DNA of 64,000 nucleotides from Thermodesulfobacteriota bacterium (GCA_034189135.1 JAXHVO010000103.1:26739-90738); one strand, 5' to 3'; positions 27,308 through 37,604 are shown, numbered from the stretch's first letter. Translations and numbers: made by a program. The notes: generated from the sequence alone by a model not told the origin.

Positions 27308-28111
27308 CTAAACGTTTTCTTTAATCCTTTTCCAAAACTCAGATGACAAATCGTCTGAAAGTTCTTCATGGGGCCCGATAATTTTCAAGATCTCTTGGTT
27401 TTCAAAATCAAGGTAGCCCTTAAGGTCTTCTAAGGAATAATTGAGCAGCCTTTTGACTACGGTCAGCGTGCTGGCCGGTTTTCTGGCCAGGTGCCGGGCC
27501 ATTTCCATTGCAGCCTCTTCAAGCTTTCCTACCGGGACAATCTTATCAACAATACCAAGTTCCAAGGCTTCATCTGCAGTGATGTCCCTGTCGGACAACA
27601 GTATGGAAAATGCCTTGCTTCTGCTTAGAATCCTGGACAGAAAAAATGCCCCACCTCCGGTGGGAACCATCCCCAGCTTCAGATATGGTTTCTGAAACAG
27701 GGTATTGTCGGCAACAATCCTGTAGTCGCAAGCCAGGCTTATATTTAAAAACAGCGGAATAGCCAATCCGGAGTTGATATGCACCACCACTTTGTTTAAA
27801 GATACAATCTTTAATATGATCTGATTAAAGACGTTGAGCATTTTATGCACAGCCAAGCGGTCTAGTTGGGATTGTAATACCTTACGGTAGAAATCAATAT
27901 ACTCTTCACTTCCCGACTTTTCCGGTGAGCTGACAATGACCACCACTTTTATGGTGTCGGATTTTGCAATATCATCAAAAAAATCCAACACCCTGTCCCT
28001 GGCAGTTAAATCAGTTGAACGAATCAGCAGATTCTTATTTAAACTGAGAACAATGGTATCATCGATTTCTTTGGCAGAAAAAAAATCACTGTGATTAAAT
28101 TGAGCGTTCAT
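27308..28111 (-). CDS. Enoyl-CoA hydratase/isomerase-family protein
   Basis: Crotonase fold, 267 aa from ATG 28111 (MNAQFNHS), preceded by AAAAGGGG. Typical segments are SLACDYRIVADNTLFQKPYLKLGMVP (split here as SLACDYRIVAD and LKLGMVPTGGGAFFL) and ADEALELGIVDKIVP. The usual active-site glutamates are not obvious, so the reaction is uncertain. Its neighbours are Usp proteins and kinase-like proteins and not beta-oxidation genes. Confidence 0.8.
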   Translation of the reverse strand: MNAQFNHSDFFSAKEIDDTIVLSLNKNLLIRSTDLTARDRVLDFFDDIAKSDTIKVVVIVSSPEKSGSEEYIDFYRKVLQSQLDRLAVHKMLNVFNQIILKIVSLNKVVVHINSGLAIPLFLNISLACDYRIVADNTLFQKPYLKLGMVPTGGGAFFLSRILSRSKAFSILLSDRDITADEALELGIVDKIVPVGKLEEAAMEMARHLARKPASTLTVVKRLLNYSLEDLKGYLDFENQEILKIIGPHEELSDDLSSEFWKRIKENV

Positions 28112-28121
28112 GGGGCCCCTT

Positions 28122-28562
28122 TTAACTCTTGCGAACAATCATTACGCTGCAGGGGGCCTTATGGGAGATTCTTTTGGCCACACTGCCGAAAACCACCAGT
28201 CCCATGCCTGAAAGCCCGTAAGATCCCATTACCACCACATCTGTTTGGTTATCTTCCAGGTATCTTAAAATTTCAGTGGAAACATGTCCGTCGAGAACAA
28301 CCAGGTCATGTTTTATATGCTCTCCCAACCCGTCACCATATTCTGTCTGCATCTGTTGTTCCAGCTTTAACAGCAAAGAGTCTTTGGGTTCATCGGACAA
28401 CATCATTGCGGCTTCTGCAAACATTGGATTTATCACAGGTGGCAACACATGGATAATGGAAAGACGGGCCTGGTATTTCTCCGCCATTTCGATGGCTGTT
28501 TTAACAGCCGCTTTGGCATTTTCCGAAAAATCTGTACAACATACGATTTTTTTAATAGCCAT
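28122..28562 (-). CDS. Universal stress protein (UspA), ATP-binding type
   Basis: A single Usp domain, about 146 aa. KKIVCCTDFSENAKAAV is the N-terminal strand-loop-helix, and GSYGLSGMGLVVFGS fits the ATP-binding pattern Gx2Gx9GS. ATG 28562 is chosen because AAGGAGG lies just upstream. Cytoplasmic, role in stress survival. It lies 10 bp upstream of the enoyl-CoA hydratase gene on the same strand. Confidence 0.88.
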   Translation of the reverse strand: MAIKKIVCCTDFSENAKAAVKTAIEMAEKYQARLSIIHVLPPVINPMFAEAAMMLSDEPKDSLLLKLEQQMQTEYGDGLGEHIKHDLVVLDGHVSTEILRYLEDNQTDVVVMGSYGLSGMGLVVFGSVAKRISHKAPCSVMIVRKS

Positions 28563-28735
28563 GATTCCTCCTTGGGCCAAATGAAAGCCGGTTATAGTAA
28601 TTAGACAGTTAAAATGATGGTTGCCATTATCCGGTGCTGCTTTTTAGCCAGCAACCGGAAACGGCCACACACCTGGTTACAGCGGGATAAATAAAAATAG
28701 CGTATTTCTTAACAAAATGCAAAGGTCTGTCGTAA

Positions 28736-29128
28736 TTATCTGACCGTAACCACCGGACAAGTGGCATGCAAAATCACATGCTGGGCGGTAGACCCAAAAA
28801 AAAGTTTTCCCACTTTTGATCGTTTTTTAATACCGATGATGATCTCATCTACTTTTTTTTCATCGGCAAATCGAACCAGATCTTCTCCCGGATTAAGACC
28901 GCGAACCAGAAGCTTTGGTTCACAACATACTTTTTCATTATCAAAAAGACGTTGTGCCCGGCTTAAATCATGTTCGGCATTCACAAAATCCCGCTTGTGT
29001 ACTTCAAGGCCTCCGGTCATCGAATGGATCAGGTAAACTTCGGCGTTCACTGCTTGTGCCCGTTTTACCGACAGTTTTAATGCTTTGGTTGCCTCCGCTG
29101 AGCCATCATAACAAACCATTATCTTCAT
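28736..29128 (-). CDS. Universal stress protein (UspA), degenerate ATP site
   Basis: A single Usp domain of 130 aa starting MKIMVCYDGSAEATKAL. The C-terminal loop reads GIKKRSKVGKLFFGSTA, in which the second glycine of Gx2Gx9GS is replaced by lysine, so nucleotide binding may be altered. It lies between two other genes of the same stress cluster. Confidence 0.85.
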   Translation of the reverse strand: MKIMVCYDGSAEATKALKLSVKRAQAVNAEVYLIHSMTGGLEVHKRDFVNAEHDLSRAQRLFDNEKVCCEPKLLVRGLNPGEDLVRFADEKKVDEIIIGIKKRSKVGKLFFGSTAQHVILHATCPVVTVR

Positions 29129-29166
29129 GGTTGCGCCTATTCTTATGAAGATCGATTCCTCATGCC

Positions 29167-29913
29167 TTAAACAAAATCCATGAATTTCTCTTTAAAGGCC
29201 CGGGAAACAATTTCCGCAGCCCACTCAGGCTGTGTAATAAAGTCACAATTGATTACCATATCAAATTCATACGGAGAGGCATCTTTTTTGCCAAAGACTT
29301 TTTTAAAAAAGTCTCTTTGTCCCTTATCAACCTCATCTATCTTTTTTCCCGCCACTTCCTGTTCCACGTTCAGAATCTCAGCCAATCGCTTTACCCGATA
29401 TGGCTTGGAAGAAATAAATCGGACTGCCAGCTGCGAATCCTTTGGCAAAATAAGGTGTGTCCCTCTACCGACAAAAATAGTGGGCTGCGCACTGGCCATG
29501 GAAAACACAGCGCTGATCAAGTGTCTGGTGTAATCACTCATAATAAAGGATTTTTCTCTAAAGAGCAAAGCGGATAATTCATTCATTTTGCCGGGATAGT
29601 GTTCATCAAAAAAATCGACGGTTTTTTTGCTTAAAGCCGCATGATTGGCGATGTGTTCAATGACTTCCCGGTCGACCACCCGGTATCCGATCTTCTCCGC
29701 CAGCATATCTGCAATCTCCAGTGCCCCCACACCGATTTTTCTGGAAAAGCAGATGGCAGGCGAAATTACGCCCAGTGCCGCTTGTTTTTCTTTGGCTTCA
29801 AGTTGCCTTTTTTCCCAGGAGCGTATGTATTGCCCGGCTATTTGAGCGGCATCCGGCCGTTTCTTGGCATAGGTTCCGGGAACGTATTTAATTTTATCAA
29901 TATTTATAGCCAT
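29167..29913 (-). CDS. Cytidylate-kinase-like family protein
   Basis: 248 aa. FSRKIGVGALEIADMLAEKI is the nucleotide-binding segment, in a variant of the usual P-loop, followed by YRVVDREVIEHIA and the LID-type part VGRGTHLILP. Members of this family are kinase-like proteins of unknown substrate, often near stress or signalling genes in Desulfobacterota. ATG 29913 has GGGAGG upstream. A truncated relative is at 26903-27274. Confidence 0.75.
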   Translation of the reverse strand: MAINIDKIKYVPGTYAKKRPDAAQIAGQYIRSWEKRQLEAKEKQAALGVISPAICFSRKIGVGALEIADMLAEKIGYRVVDREVIEHIANHAALSKKTVDFFDEHYPGKMNELSALLFREKSFIMSDYTRHLISAVFSMASAQPTIFVGRGTHLILPKDSQLAVRFISSKPYRVKRLAEILNVEQEVAGKKIDEVDKGQRDFFKKVFGKKDASPYEFDMVINCDFITQPEWAAEIVSRAFKEKFMDFV

Positions 29914-30009
29914 GTTGCACCTCCCTCTATCTTCCTGATTTTTATTTCAGCGGGTATCTCCCATCAATAAACAAAAAATATCAGAAAATAGGATAAAATC
30001 ATACCATTT

Positions 30010-32694
30010 CTATATGTTATCTGTTTTTGTTAAATCTATCTTTAATTCATACTCGTTTGAGCCCTGAATTCTGCCGATTTTAAATCCCAGTTTTTTCCCT
30101 AATTTCAACATCTGTGAGTTTTCCGTCAGCACGCTGCCCCATACGGTTTCTAAATTTCGTTCTTTGGCAATTGTCAGGCAGCGTTTAAGCAACTCGGAGC
30201 CAATCCCTTTTCCCTGCCATTGGTCCCCAACCACCACGGAAAACTCCGCATGCTTTTGGTTGCGTTCATTGATCACTCTGGCAACCCCCAGCATTTTTTC
30301 TTTTAATTGAGATTTAGACAGGGCGACCAGTGCAATTTCACGGTCATAATCAATTTGGGTAAATCGTGCCAGCATACTATGAGGTAGACGTTTGAGAGGG
30401 TTGAAAAATCTCATATATACACTTCTCGGAGATAGAGATTCAAAAAGTTCAACCAAAAGTGGTGCATCTTCCGGACGAATCGGCCGGACAAATATATCTA
30501 CCCCCATAGCGGTTGTTGCCTTTCCCTCATATCGATCAGGATAGGGGCTGATTACTAAATGAAGAGGGCTCTGGATCTGTGACGGCTTCAGCAGCACTCT
30601 GGCATCGACCACACAGGCATCATCCCCTTTAACCAGTAGCGGATTGATATCGAGTTCTTCAATTTCGGGGAAATCAATCACCAACTGGGCCAGGCGAATA
30701 AGAATTTCTTCCAGCAACTCAATATCGGCAGGAGGTATGTTCCGGTAACCTTCGAGCAATTGGTAGATCTTCGTTTTTTTCATGAGGTTTTTCGCCAGAA
30801 GACGATTGAGCGGCGGCAGCGCAATGGCGCTGTCCTTAAGAACTTCTGTTAACGTTCCACCCATACCGAATAGAATAACAGGACCAAAATCACGGTCTTT
30901 TTTCGCCCCTAAGATGAGTTCATAATGGCAACTTTCGGCCATGGGCTGGATGGTTACCCCTTCAATTTTGGCTTTAGGGTTATAGGCGATTGCATTTTCC
31001 CAAATGGTTTCAAAGGCATGTTGGACCTCTTTTTCATTTGTTAGATTGAGACATACGCCTTTGGCATCAGATTTATGGGTAATATCCCGGGAATTTACCT
31101 TTAAAACCACGGGAAATCCCAAATCTTTGGCTTTTTTCACCGCTTCCTCTTTTGAGGCAGCCTGCTCCATCCGGTTTACCGGAATACCATAAGCAGACAG
31201 CAAAGCTTTGGCCTCCAGCTCGGTAACAAGATGGTTTTTAGTCGCCAGTTTTTCTTGAATCAGCTGTTTTGCTTTTTCACGATCAAATTCCAGTTTTTTC
31301 GGCAGTCTGGCGGGAATCTGTTGAAGTGTCTGGATGTTTCGTGAATTGTGATAGATATCCATGAAGGCTCGGACCGCACGTTCCGGTGTGTTGAATGCCG
31401 GAATTCCGGCCTGATTAAAGATCTCCCGGCCTGTTTGCATTTCTGCCCCTCCTACCCAGGAAGTGAAAATAGGAAAGGGTTTGTTTCGAAAAAGATCCAC
31501 CAGGGAAGCCGCTACCTCGGTCATATCGGTCAGAGCTTGAGGGGCGGACATAATTAAAAGCCCGTTTATCTCTTTAGCAAATAAACAGATTTCCACTACC
31601 TTGCGATAAAGGTCCGGGGTGACATCGCCGAGCATATCAATAGGATTTCTCTTGCTCCAGTATGGAGGTAGGATCACATCTAATTTTTCAATGGTTTCGG
31701 TTGCCAAAGCCACCGGCTCATATCCGTAATCGGACAAGGCATCGGCAGCCATTACCCCCAGGCCACCTGCATTGGTTATGATCGCCAGCCCTGGTCCTGA
31801 AGGTGTGGGTTGTTTTGCCAACAGCTCTGAGCAATCAAAAAGTTCTTCGAATGTTTTGACTCTCAGGATGCCGGCGCGTTTAAATGCCGCATCATAGATC
31901 GAGTCCTCTCCGGCCATAGCACCCGTATGTGAAGCGGCGGCCAATGCCCCTGCCCGTGTTCGCCCGGCTTTCAATGCAATAATCGGTTTGACCATCGATA
32001 CCGACCGGGCGGCGCTCATAAAATTTCTAAATCGGCACAGGCTCTCCACATACATTACAATGCTGCTGACTTCCTGCTCACCCCCTAAAAAATCAATCAG
32101 GTCTGCAAAATCGACATCCAGCATATCCCCGATGCTCACAAAATAGCTGAATCCAATGTTTTCTTTTATGGACAAATCCAAAATAGAAGAACAAATTGCG
32201 CCGCTTTGGGATATAAACGCCATCTTACCCGGAATCGGCATCTGACTTGTAAAACTGGCATTCAGCTTGGATCGGCTGGAGATAATGCCGACACAATTCG
32301 GACCGATAATACGAAGACCACCGTCCTTGGCTTCTTTTTTAATGGCTGTTTCCAGCTCAACGCCCTTTGCGCCTGCTTCTTTTCCTCCCGCGGAAATGAT
32401 CACCGCACCTCCTGCCCCTAAGCTGACACATTGTTTAACTATTGCAGGAGCGGTATGAATGGGTGTGGCAATAATCACCAGATCCGGCGGGGTGTTGATG
32501 TCCGAAAGAGTGGCACATGCCGGTTTGTCAAAAATGGTTTTATAATTCGGGTTAACCGGGTAAATATTTCCCGGGTACTCTCCATGGATCAAATTTTGCA
32601 TAATGGCACAGCCGACATTTCCTTTCTTTTGGCTGGCCCCGACCACCGCCACCGATTTCGGATGAAACATTTTTTCCAGATTGTAAATACCCAT
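30010..32694 (-). CDS. NDP-forming acyl-CoA synthetase fused to GNAT (Pat-like lysine acetyltransferase)
   Basis: 894 aa. CoA-binding domain (HPKSVAVVGASQKKGNVG), succinyl-CoA-ligase-like domains with ASHTGAMAGEDS, where the His is the phosphorylated residue of active NDP-forming synthetases, an ATP-grasp segment (GFPVVLKVNSRDITHKSDA), and a C-terminal GNAT domain (VVGDQWQGKGIGSELLKRCL). Related Pat proteins acetylate lysines of acyl-CoA synthetases. Unlike many Pat proteins, the His is retained, so ligase activity may remain. It stands among Usp and CBS genes, which suggests a link of acetyl-CoA or energy state to stress. Confidence 0.88.
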   Translation of the reverse strand: MGIYNLEKMFHPKSVAVVGASQKKGNVGCAIMQNLIHGEYPGNIYPVNPNYKTIFDKPACATLSDINTPPDLVIIATPIHTAPAIVKQCVSLGAGGAVIISAGGKEAGAKGVELETAIKKEAKDGGLRIIGPNCVGIISSRSKLNASFTSQMPIPGKMAFISQSGAICSSILDLSIKENIGFSYFVSIGDMLDVDFADLIDFLGGEQEVSSIVMYVESLCRFRNFMSAARSVSMVKPIIALKAGRTRAGALAAASHTGAMAGEDSIYDAAFKRAGILRVKTFEELFDCSELLAKQPTPSGPGLAIITNAGGLGVMAADALSDYGYEPVALATETIEKLDVILPPYWSKRNPIDMLGDVTPDLYRKVVEICLFAKEINGLLIMSAPQALTDMTEVAASLVDLFRNKPFPIFTSWVGGAEMQTGREIFNQAGIPAFNTPERAVRAFMDIYHNSRNIQTLQQIPARLPKKLEFDREKAKQLIQEKLATKNHLVTELEAKALLSAYGIPVNRMEQAASKEEAVKKAKDLGFPVVLKVNSRDITHKSDAKGVCLNLTNEKEVQHAFETIWENAIAYNPKAKIEGVTIQPMAESCHYELILGAKKDRDFGPVILFGMGGTLTEVLKDSAIALPPLNRLLAKNLMKKTKIYQLLEGYRNIPPADIELLEEILIRLAQLVIDFPEIEELDINPLLVKGDDACVVDARVLLKPSQIQSPLHLVISPYPDRYEGKATTAMGVDIFVRPIRPEDAPLLVELFESLSPRSVYMRFFNPLKRLPHSMLARFTQIDYDREIALVALSKSQLKEKMLGVARVINERNQKHAEFSVVVGDQWQGKGIGSELLKRCLTIAKERNLETVWGSVLTENSQMLKLGKKLGFKIGRIQGSNEYELKIDLTKTDNI

Positions 32695-32708
32695 GGTTCT
32701 TCCTGTGA

Positions 32709-33386
32709 TTAAAAAATTTCTCTTAAGTTTTCACGGTGATCCACCAGATATAGCAAGCTCGCTGTTTTTCTAAGTTCGGATTTAAGTTCCGGAAGCCTGG
32801 AACGATCAATACCGTACAGATGAATATAAACCTTACGATAACCGGCGGTCACATTGTCATAGGAAGACAAAATACTGGCAACACGCCCACCATACTGTCT
32901 TAATATATCGGCAAGCTCCTTAATTGATCCCGGGCGGTCCTCGGCCTCAAAGGCAAACTGCATCCCTTTGGTTCGTGCACCGGACAGTGAAATCAGCACT
33001 TTGAAAAGGTCTGTTTGAGTGATGGTCCCCACCATTTCCTTATCATGGTTAACCACCGGCACACCGGATATTTTATGTTTTAATAGTATCTCGGCGGTTT
33101 CTTCTACCGTAAAGTCAACAGGAACCGTAATCGGATTTTTGGTCATGATGTGTTTAAGCTTAACGGTAGAAATAAGATGAATCAGTTCATGGACATCCAG
33201 GGTGGTGACATCTGATGCGGACGCCCTTTTTAAGTTCCGGTCTGTCACGATTCCTACCAGTTCGCCCTGTTCCATAACCGGAAGCATACGAATGGCATGT
33301 TCTCTCATCAGCTTGACGGCATCCTGTATGGTATCATTGACATGGGCGGTGATGACTTTTTGGCTCATCCAGTTTTTAACCAGCAT
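32709..33386 (-). CDS. CBS-CBS-ACT protein (AcuB-like), copy 1
   Basis: Two CBS domains (MLVKNWMSQKVITAHVNDTI and HIMTKNPITVPVDFTVEETA) form a nucleotide-binding pair, followed by an ACT-like domain (AFEAEDRPGSIKELADILRQ). Such proteins sense adenine nucleotides or amino acids. ATG 33386 follows GGAGG; the longer frame adds 13 unlikely residues. It is a close paralogue of 35030-35707. The stop is 14 bp before the acyl-CoA synthetase gene start on the same strand. Confidence 0.88.
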   Translation of the reverse strand: MLVKNWMSQKVITAHVNDTIQDAVKLMREHAIRMLPVMEQGELVGIVTDRNLKRASASDVTTLDVHELIHLISTVKLKHIMTKNPITVPVDFTVEETAEILLKHKISGVPVVNHDKEMVGTITQTDLFKVLISLSGARTKGMQFAFEAEDRPGSIKELADILRQYGGRVASILSSYDNVTAGYRKVYIHLYGIDRSRLPELKSELRKTASLLYLVDHRENLREIF

Positions 33387-33414
33387 CTTTGTCCTCCATT
33401 TACCGCATTTTTTG

Positions 33415-33574
33415 TAACTACTCACGTAGTCAGGCTGAAGCTGTTTAGACTGAAGACTGAAGGGGTCAGTAAAGCACGCTTGCAGCGCTTAAGCGGAATG
33501 TGATTCTTGCATCAAACATGGCTCTAAAATGCTTTTTCCCTAACAGTCTTCAGCCTATCCACCTGAGTAGTTAT
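33415..33574. repeat. MITE-like inverted-repeat element, family B, copy 2
   Basis: 160 bp between the CBS-ACT gene and a Usp gene. Left end GTAACTACTCACGTAGTCA, right end CAGCCTATCCACCTGAGTAG, which are inverted repeats of each other. Shares ends and the internal ACTGAAGGGGTCAG with copy 1 at 4686-4848. No coding capacity. Confidence 0.75.
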
Positions 33575-33584
33575 AACTTTCCTT

Positions 33585-34046
33585 TTACTTCTTTCTCCTA
33601 CGCACGCTCAATAAGGGAACCGGGCAGTGGCGAAACATTTTTTCCGCTGTTGAACCGAAAAGAAAGCCTTTAAGATTACCCCGCCCCTTTGGCCCCATCA
33701 CTAAAAGATCGGCACTTTCTTCTTTAATCACCTGGACCAGTTCATGAAAGGGAACACCAACGCGGAATACTTTTTTAACTGAAAGATGGTCGCAAGAAAA
33801 TTCCTGAGTGACTTTATCAATTTCATCAGATCTGTCTTTTTTTTGAGTTTCAATATATTCACTTGAGGTAAAGACAGTGCTTGCCAGCTCGACCATTCTG
33901 ACCGCTTCCACATCTCTTTGATGGATCACATTAGCAACAATCAGGTCGGCATTAAAGTTATCCGCCAGTTTACAGGCATATTTCAAAGCTTCCCTGGAAT
34001 ACTCTGAAAGGTCAAAAGCCACCATGATTTTTTTTATGTTTTCCAT
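33585..34046 (-). CDS. Universal stress protein (UspA), ATP-binding type
   Basis: A single Usp domain of about 153 aa, starting [32 protein letters not shown] fits the ATP-binding pattern Gx2Gx9GS. ATG 34046 has GGGAGGG upstream. It follows the double Usp gene on the same strand by 17 bp. Confidence 0.88.
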   Translation of the reverse strand: MENIKKIMVAFDLSEYSREALKYACKLADNFNADLIVANVIHQRDVEAVRMVELASTVFTSSEYIETQKKDRSDEIDKVTQEFSCDHLSVKKVFRVGVPFHELVQVIKEESADLLVMGPKGRGNLKGFLFGSTAEKMFRHCPVPLLSVRRRKK

Positions 34047-34063
34047 TTTGTCCCTCCCTCGGT

Positions 34064-35002
34064 TTATGTCACAACCCATACCGCTTTTTTTCTGGCCAGT
34101 TGAATCACTTTACTGCTGACCCTTCCAATAAAAAAATCTCTGACTCTGGAAAGCCCTTTTCTGGCAACAACAATCGTGCCGTAATCCTTTTTTTCAGCTT
34201 CCTGAACAATAGCACCGGCACGACTGAAAACATCGGTAATTATTTGGGTACTTATTTGATCAGACGAAAAACCTGATTTTATCAACAGGCTTTTGGCTTC
34301 ATCAAAAAACGGAATAATAGTCTTTTTGGCATCTTTGATGACATCATCCTTTAAAACAAGCTGTTGGCCGTCTCTTTCAAAGGCATGATCCTCTCTGATC
34401 ACATGTACCAGTTCCGTCTCGCAAGCATCGCAATCGCCAAGTGTCTTACATACAAAATCCACCGCCTGCATCGAGCCCTTTGAACCGTCTAAAGCAAGCA
34501 GTACTTTGCCCGGCTCGACACTCTTACCCACCACCACCAGGGTGGTAAAAGAAATCTTTTCCACAAGTTTGGTTGCCACGCTTCCCAAAGCGAGCTCTTT
34601 TATCTTGCCGGTACTCTTTCGTCCGACCACCACGAAATCATAGCCGTTATGAGCTTCTTTGATGATATCTCTGGCAATTCCTTTTTTCCGGTGACGGATC
34701 TTCAGCGAAACCGCATCTGTTGGAAAACCGGCATCCAAAAGAATTTGCTCCACCGTCTTTGAGTGCGCCTTCAACGCCTCTTTCTGTTGTGATTCCCATA
34801 TTCTGGCACTTCTTACTGACTGTCTGAACTGAGGTCCTTTTCCCAGGTCGCTGAAATTTTGGGGGACCCCCCTGAAAACGTAAAATAACACCACCTGCAT
34901 TTGGCCAAAAGGGGGAATCCGGCTGACATACCTGACCGTTTCAAAAGAGCGATCCGATCCGTCAACCGCTAGTAATATTTTCTTTGGTTTATTTGGTTTC
35001 AT
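34064..35002 (-). CDS. Tandem universal stress protein (two Usp domains)
   Basis: 312 aa with two Usp domains: [17 protein letters not shown] begins the first and [17 protein letters not shown] the second. The ATP-binding glycine patterns are poor in both ([30 protein letters not shown]). Such double Usp proteins are often non-ATP-binding sensors. ATG 35002 follows AAGGAG. It lies between the CBS-ACT gene and the single Usp gene. Confidence 0.85.
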   Translation of the reverse strand: MKPNKPKKILLAVDGSDRSFETVRYVSRIPPFGQMQVVLFYVFRGVPQNFSDLGKGPQFRQSVRSARIWESQQKEALKAHSKTVEQILLDAGFPTDAVSLKIRHRKKGIARDIIKEAHNGYDFVVVGRKSTGKIKELALGSVATKLVEKISFTTLVVVGKSVEPGKVLLALDGSKGSMQAVDFVCKTLGDCDACETELVHVIREDHAFERDGQQLVLKDDVIKDAKKTIIPFFDEAKSLLIKSGFSSDQISTQIITDVFSRAGAIVQEAEKKDYGTIVVARKGLSRVRDFFIGRVSSKVIQLARKKAVWVVT

Positions 35003-35029
35003 CCCATAGCTCCTTTTTCGCCTATTATT

Positions 35030-35707
35030 TTAATAAATCTCCCTTTTGTTTTTTTTATGATCCACCACGTAAAGCAGGGTTCCTTTTTCGCGCAGTTCCT
35101 CCTTGAGTTTTTCAATATCCGTACGCTCGATATCATACATGCGGATATAGACTTTGCGAAATCCCTGGGTGGCACCTTCGTAGGAAGTCAGAATGCTGAC
35201 CATGCGGCCGCCGTGTTTTCTGATTTCATCTGCAATGACTTTTATCGAACCCGGTTCATCTTTAAGCAGAAAAGCGAACTGAATGCCTTTGGTTCCAACA
35301 CCGGTCAGGGAAATCAGCACCTTGAACAAATCAGTCTGGGTGATGGCTCCGACCACCTGCCCTTCATTATCTGTCACCGGGGCACCGGATATTTTATTTT
35401 TTAAAAGAATTTCGGCTGTTTCCTCTACCGTAAAATCCTGGGGAATCATGATTGGATCTTTGGTCATGATATCCTTGATTTTTATCTTTGAAAGAAGAAA
35501 AAGGAGCTCGTGAACATCCAAAGATGTGGCATCAGAGGCCGAAGCCCTTTTTAAATCCCGGTCTGTAATGATACCGGCGAGTTTACCTTTTTTCATCACC
35601 GGTAACATTTTAATGTCATTTTCCTTTAGTCTTTTTATGGCGTCCTGCATTGAATCGTTGATATCAACAGTGATCACATTTTTGCTCATCCAGTTTTTTA
35701 CCAGCAT
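35030..35707 (-). CDS. CBS-CBS-ACT protein (AcuB-like), copy 2
   Basis: The same architecture as 32709-33386: CBS pair (MLVKNWMSKNVITVDINDSM, DIMTKDPIMIPQDFTVEETA) and ACT-like domain (LLKDEPGSIKVIADEIRKHG). Roughly 60-65% identical by eye. ATG 35707 follows AAGGAGG. The two copies flank the Usp genes, consistent with a local duplication. Confidence 0.88.
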   Translation of the reverse strand: MLVKNWMSKNVITVDINDSMQDAIKRLKENDIKMLPVMKKGKLAGIITDRDLKRASASDATSLDVHELLFLLSKIKIKDIMTKDPIMIPQDFTVEETAEILLKNKISGAPVTDNEGQVVGAITQTDLFKVLISLTGVGTKGIQFAFLLKDEPGSIKVIADEIRKHGGRMVSILTSYEGATQGFRKVYIRMYDIERTDIEKLKEELREKGTLLYVVDHKKNKREIY

Positions 35708-35942
35708 GGTTATACCTCCTTGGTTCATAAATATTTTATACTTTGATCATTTGACTGCTTTATTTTTTATGATCCTGCTATTTGTTGAGCAACAAATGTG
35801 CCAACATAACTATTGACCAGTCAAACAATTATAACTGTCTGAATATAAATTTGATTATATCATCTTTGAGATAAAGTAAGGAAAGGAGGTAAGGCGGACA
35901 GATGTCGGATTATTTTACAGGATGTAAAGTTATAGTAGTTGC

Positions 35943-36137
35943 CATAAATATGTTCCGTTTTAAATGAGGAAACTGTCTGAGTGTATTAGAGATCGTTAAG
36001 AAAGAACTTTGATAGGATATGGTCAATTTATTAAGATAGTGCTAATAACGAAATCAATTATAATATGGTCAGTCTGTTCTTTCTTTACGAGCCCTTATAT
36101 ACGAGTTTTTCATCGTTTAAAATGGAATATATTTATA
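35943..36137. repeat. MITE-like inverted-repeat element, family A, copy 2
   Basis: 195 bp in the gap between the CBS-ACT and the response regulator gene. It is the reverse complement of the copy at 350-545, with differences. Left end CATAAATATGTTCCGTTTTA, right end TAAAATGGAATATATTTAT. No coding capacity. The rest of the 35708-36170 gap is AT-rich and shows no gene. Confidence 0.75.
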
Positions 36138-36170
36138 GCAAACAGTATAACAACTCGCTTGAAGTAAAAA

Positions 36171-37604
36171 CTACGACCGGTCTTCCTTAATGGAAGTTTT
36201 GATTTTTAAATTGTACTTTTCTATTTTTGAATGTAGCGTTGGCCTGGAAAGCCCAAGGAGCTTTGCCGCACGTGAGCGATTGCCCCCGGAAAGGGTAAGC
36301 GCTTCGCTTATGATAATACTTGCCATATTGTCCATGCATGAATCAAAAAGATTCTTTTCCTTTTTACCGCTGAGGGCCTCTCTGACCCATTTTTGTATTG
36401 CCCGGTCGGCGGGTTCATCGGATAATGTGCTCCGGGTTTCACCGCTGATCGCCTGAGCAATTTCTTCATTATGAATCGGAGTCCCACGGTTAAATATCAG
36501 GGCTTTTTGGATGGCGTTGCCAAGCTCTCGGACATTGCCCGGCCATGAATGCCTGGCGAGTAATTCCATCGCCTCTTTGGTAATTCCCGGATTATCCATT
36601 GACAGTTCGTGTGCGTAGCGGGAAATGAAATATTCGGTCAAAAGCGGTATATCACTAGTACGTTCACGCAAGGGGGGAAGTGAAATGGTGACTACTTTAA
36701 GACGGTAATACAGGTCATCCCTAAACCTGCCTTCGTTTAGAGCCGTTTCAAGATCGCGGTTGGTGGCGGCAATAATCCTCACATCCACCGGAATGGTGGA
36801 GCGACCACCCAGGCGTTCGATACTTCTTTCCTGTAACAGTCTCAGGATCTTAGCCTGTATGGAAAAAGGCATATCACCGATTTCATCCAAAAAAACAGTC
36901 CCTTTGTGAGCCTGTTCGATCTTTCCCACACGGCGATGGGACGCACCGGTAAATGCCCCTTTCTCATAACCGAACAGTTCACTTTCAAGAAGATTTTCCG
37001 GAATGGCCACACAGTTAATGACCAGAAAGGGCCTGTCCGCTCGAGAGCTGTACTGATAGATCGCTCTGGCCACCAACTCCTTTCCGGTGCCGGATTCTCC
37101 CCTGATCAGTACAGTGGCATCAGATGATGACACCCTGCCGATGGCTTTATAAACATCCTGCATCGGCCGGCTGCGGCCGATAATCGCCTCTTCCGAAGCC
37201 TTTTCCGGTATCACGTCCATTTCCACCGGAGTACGCATAAAGCGACCTGCTTCCAGTGCCTGTCCGATCACGGTCAGCATGTCCGGAATATCGAACGGTT
37301 TGAGCATATAGTCGAATGCCCCCATTTTAGTGGCTTCAATAGCGGTTTCGGTGGTACCATAAGCCGTCATAATAATGACCGGAAGCTTTCCCTCTATTTC
37401 GCGAATAGCCTGAAAGGTTTCTATACCGCTCATACCCGGCAAACGTATATCTAAAACAACCAGGTCCGGAACTTTATTTTGAATAATTTCAAGACCTGCC
37501 TCACCTGAAGCAGCGCCCTGGACATGATAACCCTCTTCGGACAAAACCTTTTGAAAGCTTTTTCTCAGCTGATCATCGTCGTCAATTATCAGAATACTAT
37601 TCAA
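36171..37604 (-). CDS. Sigma-54-dependent response regulator (NtrC family)
   Basis: 477 aa: receiver domain (SILIIDDDDQLRKSF, LVVLDIRLPGM), AAA+ domain with Walker A GESGTGKE and the sigma-54 contact loop GAFTGA (in EKGAFTGASHRR), and a C-terminal Fis-type HTH (RSRAAKLLGLSRPTL). It would activate sigma-54 promoters when phosphorylated by the kinase whose gene overlaps its start by 8 bp. Target promoters are not evident in the window. Confidence 0.95.
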   Translation of the reverse strand: MNSILIIDDDDQLRKSFQKVLSEEGYHVQGAASGEAGLEIIQNKVPDLVVLDIRLPGMSGIETFQAIREIEGKLPVIIMTAYGTTETAIEATKMGAFDYMLKPFDIPDMLTVIGQALEAGRFMRTPVEMDVIPEKASEEAIIGRSRPMQDVYKAIGRVSSSDATVLIRGESGTGKELVARAIYQYSSRADRPFLVINCVAIPENLLESELFGYEKGAFTGASHRRVGKIEQAHKGTVFLDEIGDMPFSIQAKILRLLQERSIERLGGRSTIPVDVRIIAATNRDLETALNEGRFRDDLYYRLKVVTISLPPLRERTSDIPLLTEYFISRYAHELSMDNPGITKEAMELLARHSWPGNVRELGNAIQKALIFNRGTPIHNEEIAQAISGETRSTLSDEPADRAIQKWVREALSGKKEKNLFDSCMDNMASIIISEALTLSGGNRSRAAKLLGLSRPTLHSKIEKYNLKIKTSIKEDRS

